In this document: positions 44,341 to 60,029 of the stretch, in pieces
How positions within the stretch are numbered: position 1 is the stretch's first letter
How the letters are laid out: each line of letters starts with the position of its first letter
DNA from: Selaginella moellendorffii
Taxonomy: Eukaryota > Streptophyta > Lycopodiopsida > Selaginellales > Selaginellaceae
Assembly (NCBI RefSeq): GCF_000143415.4
Contig: NW_003314338.1
Coordinates: 769,995 to 833,994 of the forward strand
Length of the DNA stretch: 64,000 bases
Reading direction: 5' to 3'
Made by a program: the position numbers and the translations under genes
Notes under the pieces: generated by a model
Seen by the model: the letters and a program-made list of their open reading frames with translations, nothing else
What the model was told of the DNA's origin: nothing
The model's database searches: none

Positions 44341-45328
44341 ATCTTTTTTGCTTTGCTGCTAAGCCTCGAGTAGTATATACCGGTGCGAATATCAATGAGA
44401 TATGATATCGACGTGGACGTGGACCTGTTAGTTCAGTGGTAGGTGTCGTAAAAAGGATTGACAAACGCAAATCTTGATAAACTAGCATCAAAACACATTT
44501 ACCGTTCGGTGAGTTCCAGTGATCCATTTGCACTATTTAGCCGCGTTTCCGAGCATTTGGAGCTCAATCCCATGCTGCAAACGAATATAAGAAACCGTAC
44601 AAGGAAACAACGAAAAACTAGTGCGATCCCAAGCGTTTTGGTAGCTCAATCTCCTGCTGCAAACAAAACAACAAAAATCCCCCACGAGTAAAGACTAAAG
44701 TGACGAAAGAGGCCAAGCCATTACTGTTTCTTGGGGGCCGGCTTTCTTCGTCATCTGGTTTCGTCAAGAAGAAAGTTCGTTCTCGTCAGATGAAATGAAA
44801 AGAAGAAAACTTGTTAGGGCTACAAGATCACCAAAAGAAAATCTACCATGGATCGTTTCCATCGGCCGGAATGGTTTAGGGCTTAACCTTGTCTAACAAT
44901 AATCTTAATTTTAGAAATTCTAGCCACTAATTAAACCCATCTTCCTAGAATGCCTGCTAGAAGTACGTGATGCAAACCAGTATTAACAGCGTCAGGATGT
45001 AGTAGTTCTTTCTCAGCTTGATTGATTTCCAAGGACAAGGAGGAAACACTCGGTTTATAATCTGTCAGCTAGTAATGTTAAATTCTCGTGATATAATTTA
45101 CCATCGACAAATTCTCCTGAATAAGTCATAGTTCATAGAGCTACAATTTGTCAACTCCTGATATACTTAACATCACTAGCCCTTGACAAATTCTCCTGAA
45201 TAAGTCGTATTTCATTGTAGAATCAAACAACACGACCTGAGATGCGCGTCACATGAAACATTCAGCAGTTTCCAATATAAATGATCATAACTTCTTCCTG
45301 CAATTCTCAAATACAATTCCTCAAGTTC
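44341..45328. other. Spacer between ALDH B and subtilase copy 3
   Basis: No gene seen. It is partly homologous to 31227-32061 (for example CCTGCTAGAAGTACGTGATG at 31708 and 44951), so it holds the divergent promoters of the duplicated pair. About 400 bp around 44520-44930 are not shared with the first unit. Confidence 0.6.
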
Positions 45329-48176
<2,848 letters not shown>

Positions 48177-49215
48177 GCAATTTTTCGGATGGAATAAAAT
48201 TTCCAACATAACAATCCGTGTTCGTGTTCTGTTAGATTTTTTGCCTCGGAGGCTTATGCAAAAGCCAATCAATTTCCAGACCATGGATGCCACAGCAAAC
48301 ATCCATTGGAGCATAATCATTATTAGTATAATCTTGGGGCAATTGATCCCCTTACCTATCGCATGCAAAGCGATATGATCTTTGCAAGTTGCTCATCAAC
48401 CTCTGGAAGCAAGACGCTGCTCAACGCGTTTGATGGAAGAACGATACCTCCTACCTCTATCCGAAGTTTTGTGGGGTGGTCACAACCAGAGACCTGAAGG
48501 TGGCAGAGCTCGCAAGCAACGTGATGAACGTGTTTTTATGGCTGGACGACGCCACAATGCTGGAGAGCTTCATACTCAATCTCAAGAGCCAGAAGCTCAA
48601 GGACTTTGTGGCGAAAGTTTTCCGGGATGGAGGCATCTGGTATCGATCAAAGGGAACTGTGCTCTTTGCGACATAGCCCAGGAGAGGACCAACGAGCTCT
48701 CGAAGCTCCAGAAGCCGGATCCACACAGGTGGTGTCAACCTTTGGCAACGGTTCCGGGTCATCCCGAGGTGGAGGCGTTTCTCCGGGGTCCCCAAGAGAC
48801 GTTCACAGGTCCCAGGCGCGAAGCTTTGCTAGCAGCTACTTCGATGGGAAGTTTAGGAGCGGCTTCAATGCAAAGCAAAGGCTTCCTTCTGATACTCGGA
48901 ATGCGTATGCTGAGATGAGGAAGGTGTACATAGACGGAGCTGAGGCTCCTTCAGCAACGCATTCAAGAGGTGAAGATTGGCAAGAGGAAAGCTATCACTA
49001 TTCCTGTGGCAAAAAAGGTATTGACCACAAACTCTTCTATGAGCTAGCGAGGGCGCTAAGCTGGCGAGGCCACAAGGTAAAAGAAGAAAATCGTCAACTT
49101 TACAATGTTCGTAGCTCAATGTTGCAGCTTCACTGCAGCGAACATTCGTTGTATGAATGTTTCTTGCTTCTTAAATTTAGCATCACGGGTCATGGACGAA
49201 CTCTCCTAAATTAGT
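48177..49215 (+). other. Unidentified coding-like block, copy 2
   Basis: Second copy of the 35.9-36.7 kb block, with the same AELASNVMNVFLWLDDATML and VPGHPEVEAFLRGPQETFT stretches, a slightly different order of frameshifts, and extra sequence near 48965-49060. The longest frame is 48606-49214, which mixes true and shifted reading. A tRNA-like scrap precedes it (48336-48375). Family not recognised. Confidence 0.5.
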
Positions 49216-49219
49216 CGTC

Positions 49220-51106
49220 ACACGGACACATTCCGCGTCTCCTCCAATATAAATGATCACCTCTCCATCGCACAGGTGTATATACTTCTTGTTTATAAGC
49301 CCTTGCGTTTGATTCTATTTCCAGGGACGAGATCAAGGAGACACTCACATTGCGATAAATCGCTCCATCCAGATGCTGTTACTAGCTCCCATCACACACT
49401 CCTTCAGGACGTTTTAGGAAGGTAAAACTTCGATCACAATACAAAAGAGTATGAATTTGACATCCATATTTGTGTATGCCAGTGTCGAAGCTGCCAGAGA
49501 TTCACTGGGTTTTAGCTACAGGCATGGATTCAGTGGCTTCTCGGCTCGTCTTACAGAAGAACAAGCTTCTAACTCTAACGCTCATAGAAATAAAAAATGT
49601 AAGTCAATCTCTCCTCACGCTGTAGGCCTACCAAACGTGTTGTCCGTCTTTCCCAACAAAATCCACACGGTCCACACCACATTGACCTCATGGGAGTTTC
49701 TCGGCCTCTATGGAAATGGACAGAAATCCTTGTATGGGGCTAGTGAAGCTACTGAATCATCATGGCTATGGAGAAAAGCAAAATTTGGCAAAGACATTAT
49801 CATCGGCGTTTTGGATTCAGGTATTTCCTTTTTCCATCATTTTCTTCTTTTTACTGGTCTTCTCCACGAGTATGGTCAGAGTCGGAAAGCTTTTCCGATC
49901 AATGGCATGGGACCAATCCCCGAAAGATGGAAAGGAACTTGCGAAACTGGGGAGCAATTCCACTCTTCTCACTGCAACAAGTAAAAGCATGACTCACGTG
50001 AATCTAAATTTGTTCAACTTTTGATCTTTCAGGAAACTTATAGGTGCCAGATTCTTTACCCACGGCCTGCAAGATGCTCCTGAGGCTTATGTAAAAGCAC
50101 ACCAAGAAGTTCTTTCTCCAAGAGATGTTCAAGGCTATGGAACTCATGTGACTTCCACTGCCGGAGGCCGATTTGTGAGAAACGCAAACTGGTTTGGCTA
50201 CGCGAAAGGCACTGCAAAAGGTGGAGCTCCAGACTCATGTCTCGCAATCTACAAGGTATACTGGAGAAACGTCACGGCCAGCACCGTACGGTGTGAAAAC
50301 GCTCACATTCTCAGCGCATTTGATATGGGAATCCACGATGGCGTGGATATCATTTCTGCATCTTTCGGTGGTTCAGCGGGTGATTACTTCCTTGATTCTA
50401 CGTCCATTGGCGTTCCATGCCATGCAGAAAGGCATTGTGGTGGTGGCTTCCGCTGGAAACAAATGGCCGGGCTCGGTGGGAAGTGTAGCCCCCTGATCAT
50501 TACTGTTGGAGCGAGCACTCTTGATCGAGCCTACTTTGCAGATCTTTTCCTTGGCAACAATGACTCGTTTCAAGTACAGGGCGTATAGTCTATTATACAT
50601 CTCACTTTTTTGGACTCAGGGTTCTAGTTTTACGAGGCAAAGATTGTCAAAACGGTGGTATCATCTTGCTGCGGGTGCCGATGTTGGCTTGCCAACTTCC
50701 AACTTTCCAGCCAGGTAAAATAATTAATCTTTGATTTGAGTTCATTTGAAATCATTAATAATGCTGGCAAATGTGTATGAGCGGGTCTAAGTCCGGGGAA
50801 AGATTGTGGCATGCTTGAGAGGGCCACAGGTTCCATTACACGAAGTTTCTTGAGCTGGTGGAGCTGGCACTGAAGATCCTGGAAATGAGATTCTTTCTTC
50901 AGTTCATGTTGATGAAAGAGTTGGACAAGCCATTTTTTCATATATCAAGTTTACAAGGTAAAAGCGTTATTTTCTTCCTTTCTCTCTTTCCGTTTCTTAG
51001 CTTTGTGTCTGGCAGCGATCCTAACTTTGAGAAACCGAAACCTGCTCCTTCCATGGCACCCTTTTCATCCTCTGGTCCCAACTCGGTTGATCCAGACATT
51101 CTCAAA
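49220..51106 (+). pseudogene. Truncated subtilase, copy 4
   Basis: Exon 1 is missing. Exon 2 has an internal deletion (49350), and exons 3-5 are readable ([40 protein letters not shown]). In exon 6 the catalytic His is replaced by Tyr (DVQGYGTHVTST, about 50127-50160). A 2-nt loss at about 50409 shifts the frame, and exon 7 has a stop and deletion near 50790. It ends after exon 8; the Ser exon is absent. It resembles copy 2 in where it stops. Confidence 0.9.
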
Positions 51107-51780
51107 TGCTTTGTTTTTTTTTTTTTTGGTACTTTTTGAAGATTTTTGTTCTTTCAGCCCAATTGACAAGCATACCATCTCATGGTGATCCTAGTTTTCT
51201 TGAGTTTGAAGAACCATCATGGCTCAGGCAGAGAATGCAAACAGTAGTAGCTTCTGCAATCAGGTTCACCACTCTCACAAGCAAGAATCCTCCTTGTCAA
51301 ATATGGTCTTCCCACTGCTTCTGCCTGCAACAGCAGGGAGGGTTTTGCATGCCCCGAAGTGTACAGCTTTGTCAATGAATTGATCCGTTCTACAGATGGT
51401 CTCTGCGTTCTTCCCTCGCCAGTGTCCTCTCCACGACAACTGGCATCGACATCTAGCTCGCCAATTCCACCTACCAGCAAGCTAGTGCATGGAGAGTGAT
51501 CAGCAACTCAACAAGTGATGGGGGAGCCAACAAGCTGTATGCCTCGGCCGAGCCCCACATCTGCATAGGCTTATCCATTGGTGGTAGCCAGAGCAATTGA
51601 TTATGCCTCTTGACTACTCCCATTTTTTTTATGGAGTGTGTAGAACTTAAACAAGAGAGATAGCACCAAGAAAGTAAATGACCGTCTGGAACCCTTGTAA
51701 TCAAGTGGAAATTTACTGAATTATCACAAAGAAGAATAAAGACTTAGCAATGGTAACAAAAAATCTTTCACAATTTTTAT
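51107..51780. repeat. Conserved tail block, copy 2
   Basis: Homologous to 38224-38880, with the same ATGGCTCAGGCAGAGAATGC, GGGAGGGTTTTGCATGCC and GTGTAGAACTTAAACAAGAG landmarks. No coding content recognised. Confidence 0.7.
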
Positions 51781-53380
51781 AGTTGATGTAGAAATTAAGA
51801 TTTGTAGACAACTTCTCAATCCCCTCTACATGAATAGAGCAAGTCTTTTAGCTTGTCTTTGCCTTGAAAATCAAATGTAAAACATTACTAATTAACAATA
51901 TTTCTCAAAATTAACCTTAGGTGGTATATGAGAACATATGTGCATTATATTTTCTATTGATTAACATAGAGGAAACACTTCCTTCACCACCAATTTAGCT
52001 GCATTGAGGGTACCATTTGGTTAACATATTTAATATTTTAAGGATCTTTTTGTGCAAATGAGCATTACTTTACCCTAGAGGATTTCTTACTTTAGTTTTT
52101 GGACACTTTTCCTTAAGAATATTCTACCATTGTATGATGAATGATTAGTGTCCTTTTGAGGTTGCAGTTTGTGACTAGAATTGTTGTTTTTTTTAGTATA
52201 CTTCCTCCAACACTCCTACTTTAACACTTTACTCTCAGTCACCATCTATTGGTGCTCATGTTTCAACAAGATTCATCTTGTTCTTATAGTCATTTCAATA
52301 GTAGTTGTTATAATTGTGATCAATTTGGTCATATAGTTGGTTTTGTCATCATTCTGAATGTATTTCCCAATTTTGTTGTCAATATCCATATCATACTCAT
52401 TTAGTTTCTCATGTTATTCTCTTTCTATAACAACTTCCTTAAGCTTATATAGCTAGTAATCCTAATGGACAACAATAACAAATATATATTACTAACAATG
52501 ACTCATCCCCTCCTATTTTATTTTGAACAAAGGATTTTCAATATGATCATGCTTATACTAATGGTGCTTTGCTAACTATTTATTCTTCTTTTTACTATTA
52601 TTATTGATGCTAGTTCCACATAATATATGGTTGAGCAATTTAATATTTTTTAAATAAAAATAAACAGCCTCAAGTGATCTTCCATACACCTATCTACTAT
52701 CCTTACTATATATTTTGAATTCTATAGTCCTTTCCTCCCCTATATAAAAGCTCATTTTGGCCTTTCACGCCAATCCTTCGAGATAGTTTTTGGGATAAAT
52801 TCAAAAACTTAATAAGTATGGAATGGTTTTATATTTTGAATTTGGATACAGGAATAACACTAAGTGTTTAGGCCATTCTTTACATTTGGGTAAATAATCA
52901 CTTCTTTCCTTATGCTTATGTGGCCAAAACTTAGTTTATTAATACTTGAACAAAAAAGACTAATAAAGGAACTAACAATACTAATCTCCTATTGTTGTGG
53001 TAGTATGAAAAAAATTCCAAAATAACTCATTAACAAGGTATGTTTGTTTAATAGTAGTGTTATTTTAATTTATTACTCTAAATTTCATGATTATCAAGTT
53101 ATTTTAGTTATGAGTTGTTTTTTTCTTGATTATAATTCTAAACATCTTATTGAAAGGTTTTGCAAATTCTTTTTTTGTTTCTCAAAGATGTTCTTCATAT
53201 TCTATCACTTCTGTAACACACATGAATTTGGAGTCAAACTCCAAGGCCATTTTGTTACAAAACAAGGGTTTAATATGCACTCAATATCCCCTACAAGCAC
53301 TAACTTCCTATATCTAGCTCATGTATGCAAAACAATGTTAAACAATGTTTAATACAATTTTGGCCTAACGCAAGGAGGAG
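51781..53380 (+). mobile_element. Decayed Ty1/copia element, copy 2
   Basis: Parallel to 38881-40060. The zinc-knuckle remnant (TTGTTATAATTGTGATCAAT) is near 52310 and the protease remnant (ATTATTATTGATGCTAGTTC) near 52598; the following KFHDYQV stretch is at 53080. Extra sequence (52630-53060) separates these last two parts. No intact open frame. Confidence 0.65.
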
Positions 53381-56300
53381 GGTACCCAACTTACTAGAGT
53401 AGCATGGAGCTTAAGCTTAGACCCAAATTGGATGCAAAATAAGCAGTGATACAACCTAATAAAAGCCAAATTCATATTTTAGGTGGTCAACTATGCAAGC
53501 TAAATATTATTCATATTATACATTTGCAACCACCCACAACCCCCTCTCCCCTTAAGGAATGCATGCTTTGGGCTTTTACTCTAGTCATAAGATTTAGTTG
53601 CTCGAAACTTGCTAAATATAGAATGGTGCTAAATGGAGAATTGAGATGCGATAATAGGTTCAAAACACTCTCTACATTCTATAAATATACCTTTTAGACA
53701 CTTTGTAAAAATAGCATATGGATCTAGAATGAAACTAACATATAAAGTATGGTAGTGAGGGTGTCTGATAAACATGGTAAGCTATCATGTAGCAATATTA
53801 AGGAATTATACTCAATATCGTATGGGTTCTCAACACTAACAAATGTAACTTAACAAATGAGTTTCTTTAACCAAGTTAAATATGCTTGATTAATAGCATT
53901 TAGGAATTCCGTCCTTATAATCATCTAGTTATATGCACATGTAATAAATAATTTCTCAACTAACTTGGGTGGAGAATATAAAAGGAACAAATAGTACTAA
54001 CCTTTTGTTATCATGACAATAAGGAAAGAGTGTCTGCAAAGTTTGATAAATATTTTTCGATACCTAAAGTTACATTTGCAACACTCTCCTTGCCTTAGGG
54101 AAGATTGACATCCTCATTAATGCATACTCTAGCTTGAAAATCGTTAGAAAACAACTCTGAAAAATAATTTTGTGGGAGACACACCAACTTAAATGAATGG
54201 GGAAAACTACCTCTCTTCTACATTAAAAGATACTAGGACTTAAACACCTTTTTCATAAAGTTTGTTCTTAACATGTTTAGTTGCAACATAAAACTGCATG
54301 CTCGCAAGAAGCATTGTGTGTAGCCTCCATTTGTATAATCTAGATATCATCACAAGAATCCTTGAGCATCTCATGTGAACTGTGAGTTTGGACCTTCCAC
54401 CTCCACCATTGGAGCCTCCACCTCCACTTGCACCATGTCATGTGGAGTGTCCATTATAGCCTTAAGCATTTGTAAGCTTAGAGCCTCCACTACATTATAT
54501 GAAACCTACTCATTGATGAATTTATATTGCACTTGAAACTCCTTCACCATTTTGCATGAAAACTCTTCTTTTGTCTCCTCACATTACGCCTCTTCCTCCA
54601 TCTCCTCATGTGGAAGCACTTCTTTCATCTCCCCATGTTACACCTCCTTAAGAGGAAGTACATCCTCCATTTTGTTACATTGCACCTCCTCATATAGAAT
54701 CATATCTTCCATGTATTACACTTCCTCATATGAAAGCACCTCCTCCATTTTGTCATGTTGCACCTCCTCTTCCATCTCCTTGTATTGCACCTCCTTGCAT
54801 GGAGGCATCTCTTCCACCTCCTCATGTGGAGGGAGCTCTAGATCCTTCAGCATCTCATAAGACTCCTTGTGTTATGAAATAGAAAATTATGCTTCAGACT
54901 CCACAACCCCACTACAAAAGTCCCACAAGAGTTAACAAATGAATTTCAATTGTATTGAATTGAATCCTTACACTTCAAATGCAATCATTACACCATCTAT
55001 AGTAACAAAAACTCTAGTCAATGCATGTTTCTAAAGTGTTGGTGCAACTTCCTCTAGCATCTTTATTGCACTGGGATCCTCTATGATTTATAATGGAATT
55101 GTTTGTTTCATGATTTGTAGAGGAACAAGATCCTATTAGAAACCCCAAACATGCATGCTCCGTGGGTTTGGGGAATAGAGTACAACATGGTCCTCAATGT
55201 TGAGGCCATACACATATAAGTAGCAAGTTCACCTGAAAATTTGTGACACTCATCCCATCGGAGCATGAATGTTCTTCTGGGAAATTAAAAAAAAACAAGT
55301 GCATTAATGGATAGAATTTTATAATGCCACACACTTATTAATATCCTTGTACATGAACTTAACCATATATATGGTTGATCTCCAAACACTGTTATCCCCC
55401 AATCTCTATTCATGCTTTGTATAAGACACAAGTTCATGTTGTTTATTATGCATTTCAAAGCTTACCAGCAAGGGACTAATGCAAAAGCGTGTTCACATGA
55501 GTGTGGTCATGTATGTGTAAATCACACTTCATTGCAAATCATCTCTCTAAGAAAAGAAAATGATTTACGTGCTGAGTGATTGATAAAAGTAGAGGGCATC
55601 ACTTGTATGCCCCCTACCACATCATGCAAACACTTACATAAGTGCCATATAGAGAATTGAAAAAGTTATAAGTAATCATTATAAACATTTACTTGCGTGT
55701 ACATGTGGTGTTTCAATGCCCCATGATTGCATTCACTAGAATAAGCACAAAGCTTATACCAATAAGAAAAGCTAAATAAAGGAAAGCTTAACTCACTTGG
55801 AGTTGCAATGCACTTGAGCAAACAAATAAAATCTCTAACCCACAATCTGATGCAATGCCAACCACAATCCACTGTGATATAGGCACTTAAAGAGCACACA
55901 TTGATCAAGGTTTGGGTGAGAGCTTTTTGCATAGGCAGCTGTGATTCTCATTCCTGCATGTGTTAGGTGTGTTATGCTGTCCCTACACAAAGTGGGTGTA
56001 CACAAAACATCGAGAGCTGCCCGCCTGCAAACCTTGATTAATACATGTTTGTTGTGCCCACCACTTGCTAAAACTTGTTTTTCAAGTGCCCATGTTGCAC
56101 CCAAGATTGTGGGAAAGCTGTTGCTCTCGGTCAGGAAAGTAGTGCAGTATGAAAGACAAAAAAAACATTGCTATATTTTGTATTACATCACATATACCCA
56201 TGTGGCAAGCTAATGTGGTATAGCAATCTCACATGTCATACATATGTGGTAGAACCCCATATTGAATGCTATACCCATACACTTCAAATCACATTTTGGC

Positions 56301-57179
56301 CCCTAGGGCAATCAAAACGTAGTAACAATTATGGGCACTAGTGTTTACCTTATGTATTGATATGAAACCAAACCTGCCTGCTACAAATTGATTGCCATAA
56401 GGTGTGAATTAAACATGGGACCAAGAAATGTTTGATATGGCCAGGAGACTTATCAAAGTTATATGTGGTGACACATGGTTTTGTTCTCTTTATTGCATCT
56501 CATCATATTCTTTTGCAAGAGATAGATTTATATTGCGATGGGTAGTTTGTCAATTATGATACATGGTCATTTTATTGCCATGATCACAACTTTCACATGA
56601 ACAACTATGTTGTATTGTACACCCAAGAGCCAGAATTAATGATGGTCTAGGCATTCCCGAATGCACCACCACCAATTCCAACACCCCCCAGTTCCAGCAC
56701 ATGACTCTTTATGTAATGGGAGTGATGTCGAGCATTAGAAAGGAGAGCAGTACTTTATGTGTGTATAAGGATGGGCACACGCTACTTATTTACAAGGTGT
56801 TGTTTGAGGTGTTATTCATCGAGTTGCAACCTATGAAAGTTTCCAGCATGTCATATCCAAACACCACAGAGAAGATGGAGAGGCCACAGTACCTTCTAGT
56901 CCTTGACAACATCTCAGATAATAGACAATGAGGTTTTTGGTAAGTAGGTTCATAGCTGAGGATTGGCTTGCAGCATGCAATGGCAATAACCTTCACCCAT
57001 CCGTGCATGAGTGGATAGTCCGTTCAGTCAGTGTAATGGCAACCAAGGAGGCTCCACCACTTTGCCATGGGCTCTCCTTCTTGGCACCCGGCCAGAGAGT
57101 CACCTTGGAGCACTTCCACCTGGATTTTATGGTTGCAAGTGTCCACGTGCAACAAGAGGTACAAAACCTACAAGCACCG
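53381..57179. repeat. Duplicated intergenic sequence, copy 2, with proline-rich repeat remnant
   Basis: Homologous in parts to 40061-41800 but longer. The stretch 54380-54860 is made of imperfect repeats of CCTCCTCATGTGGAAGCA-like units. In one frame these read as degenerate PPHVEAPP-type repeats with stops, in another as a 102-codon Ser-rich frame. The rest (54900-55650) has no counterpart in the first unit and no feature I recognise. Confidence 0.5.
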
Positions 57180-57575
57180 TGAGTCATCCACTCCAGGTGG
57201 GCCATGCTCAGAGTTCTCGGAGCGTTAAGTTTGGTGAGGCTCTGTGGTTCAAGGCCAGCTCGCAGATCTTTAAGGAAGGTGGCCTCGACTACCTGGGAAA
57301 TTCCAACCTCACAGAGCATCCTTGCCATCTGGGCCTGCCAAGTTATCCTCATGGGAGCTGTCGAGAGGTGGACCGCTTGGCGAGGGACTGGACAAGATCT
57401 ACCCCGGAGGTGCGTCTGATCCGCTCGGACTCGCTGACGACCCGATACTTTCGCTGAGCTCAAGGTGAAGGCATCGAGAACTTGTTCGACCACCTTGACA
57501 ACCCCACTGTCCACAACCTGGGCGTAATTCACTCCCGGATCTTTGTTCCGTGATCACTGTAAACCAGAATAAAAG
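57180..57575 (+). pseudogene. LHCII pseudogene, copy C (3' half)
   Basis: The same partial LHCII exon 2 as copy B, with shared losses (helix 3 gone, so TFAELKVKE is fused to the IENL region) plus further ones, such as a deletion after GALGC. The shared deletions show that B and C descend from one already damaged copy. Confidence 0.88.
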
Positions 57576-57892
57576 AGGCTTCCTTCCTGTCACTGTTGAC
57601 GCTTAGGAACTCGTTGTGAAGAGCAGTGATCCTGCTGTACTTGACAAAGAAGATCCCCGTGTGCCTTTTCGGTTCGAGCTTGCAAAGCTCCCCGTTGAGA
57701 TCATTATACACGAAATGGCTGATAATTCCTGTTATCAAAGCTATGAATTGTCTCTGGAAAACACATATTGAGAATCAGAAAAAAGAAACAAGGAAGCCTG
57801 AACTAGTAACTTATCTTGACCGATTGTTGGGTGAAGAAGCACATCTTGTAAAAGACGGTATCAGAACAAGTGAAACAAGAAAAACGAAAGAG

Positions 57893-59884
57893 TCAATTCC
57901 AAGGAGAGTTTTCCATAGGCATGAGAATGGACTTGTGCTGGAGATATGGAAGCAAGCCTTCGTATCCATTCTCTCGACCGATTCCACTCATCTTGTAGCC
58001 TCCAAACGGTACTGCTGGTCCGTCTCCCAGGTAGCAATTCACATAGACAACGCCCGATTTGATCGACCTGGTCAGAAGATTGACTGTGTCAATGTTCTTG
58101 CTGAAGACCGCCGCTGCTAGACCGTAGTGTGTGCTGTTTGCAAGCTCCACGGCTTCGTCAAGAGTCCTGACTCAGTGAAGTAATTACCATCAGATAAACC
58201 AAGGTATAAACGAAGTTTTCTTACTTGAACTTGAGCACTGAAAGCACGGGACCAAAGATTTCCTCGCTGGCAATCTTCATAGATTGCTACACAAATGTCC
58301 TGGATGTTTTGAGAAAAGAGTAAGAGAATCTTAACACAGCAAACCTTGACGTCTCCAAAAATTGTTGGCTGGATGTAAAATCCTTTCTCGCCGATGCGTT
58401 TGCCTCCCACTAGAAGGCTGGCACCTTCTTTTTTTCCCGACTCAATGTAGCTCAAAACTCTGTCCAGCTGCTCCTGGTTGATCTGATAAAACAGCTCGTG
58501 ACTAGTATCCGAAAGATCAAGAGAGGATATTTTCTTACTTGGGGACCATTTTGGACTCCGGATTGGAAAGGATCTCCAATTACACGTTCGCTTGCCAGCT
58601 TGACAGACCTCTTGATAAACTCGTCATGAATACTTTCGTGAACAAAGACTCGCGATGCAGCAACACAGACTTGTCCCTGAAACACATGTCATCATTTCCA
58701 AACAAGTTCCCATCCTGAAAATTTCACCTGATGCATGAAAATGGCATCTTGAGAGACGGCCACAGCCGAGTCTAGGTCGGCATCCTCGCAGATTATAAAC
58801 GGAGATTTGCCGCCAAGCTCCAGTGTGACGGGCTTTAAGTTGCTTCTCGCAGCACTCTCCATTATCATTCTTCCAACTTCAGTGGAACCAGTAAATGTGA
58901 CCTGAGGAAAAAAAGGAACTTTTCTTTTCAATTGCAAGCTTTCTTACCTTATCCACGCTCATATGCTTCGAAATCGCGGCTCCTGCAGTGGGACCATAAC
59001 CAGGAATAACATTGAGGACTCCCGCGGGAATCCCTGCCTATATTCGTGAAGAAAAAATGACTTTTGTGTGCAAGTGTAGTGCAAGTCTTTCTTACCTCTT
59101 GAGAAAGACTCGCCAGGAGCAGTCCTGTCAAAGGTGTCTGCTCGGCAACCTTGACAACGATCGTATTTCCACAAGTTAACGCAGACCCGACTTTGTTGAG
59201 AAACAAATAAGCCGGGAAGTTCCACGGAACAATCGCTCCAACCACACCAATTGGCTCCAAAAGGGTGTAGCACATCCGAGTAGAATCAGTTCGCAAGGTC
59301 TTTCCATTGAGCTTGTCAGCCCAGCCTGAGAAAAAAAAAGCCACTCCACTGGTTCAGCAGTGTTTCGATATTGAAAATTTGTTTGTAGTACCTGCATTGT
59401 ATCGCAGAGAGGCAACCGAACCCGCAATTATCCCCTTGCTTAGATCGATCAACATTCCGTTGTTGAGGGTCTCAAGAGTTGCCAGTTCGTCGAGATGTTC
59501 CTCGATCACATCCGCGAACTTGTAAAGTATCCTTCCTCTTTCCTACCAAACGAGCATGAACAAAAGATAAGAAGAAAGAAGGAAGAAGGAATAACTCACA
59601 GCAGCAGCAAGGCGTGGCCAGGGCCCGTGGTCAAATGCTTCGCGCGCGGCTCTCACGGCCAGATCCACATCCGCCGCGTCTCCCTCGGCGACTTGAGCAA
59701 TACATTCCGAGTTGCTGGGATTGAAAGTGGAGAACGTCTTGCCTGCAAAAGATCCACAAAACCATTTCACGCTCACCGCAAAAGCACAAGAAAAGCAAAG
59801 ATCACAACCTGAGACAGCGTCCACGAATCGCCCATCGATGAAGAGCTTGGTGTGCTTGACGAGATCCTTGGCATCGCTCCCCAT
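57893..59884 (-). CDS. ALDH2-family aldehyde dehydrogenase, copy C (intact)
   Basis: Ten exons: 59884-59809, 59742-59600, 59542-59392, 59325-59096, 59037-58948, 58901-58728, 58676-58539, 58482-58345, 58286-58225, 58166-57893; 491 codons, all GT-AG and in frame. Motifs: NAD-binding FTGSTEVG (residues 233-240), general base Glu258 (LELGGKSP), nucleophile Cys292 (GQVCVAASR), [10 protein letters not shown], and the C-terminal [15 protein letters not shown]. No transit peptide is seen, so a cytosolic ALDH2C-like enzyme is likely, oxidising aldehydes to acids with NAD(P)+. Of three copies only this one is uninterrupted. Its promoter now abuts a truncated subtilase instead of the full gene seen in the other units. 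Confidence 0.93.
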
Positions 59885-60029
59885 ATCTTTTCTGCTTTGC
59901 TTGCTATCCAAACCCCAAGTAGTATACACCGGTGCGAATATCAAAGAGATTACATGTCCGACGTGCCCATCGGGATCTATGCTGTCAAAAGATTCGCGAA
60001 AAGGACTGACAAGCGATAAACTACGACAC

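Noticed and set aside
56701-57179. Possible NB-ARC fragment (QYLLVLDNISDN resembling a kinase-2 motif)
   Set aside because: No P-loop, GLPL or LRR sequence is present; the resemblance is one short motif and could be chance.
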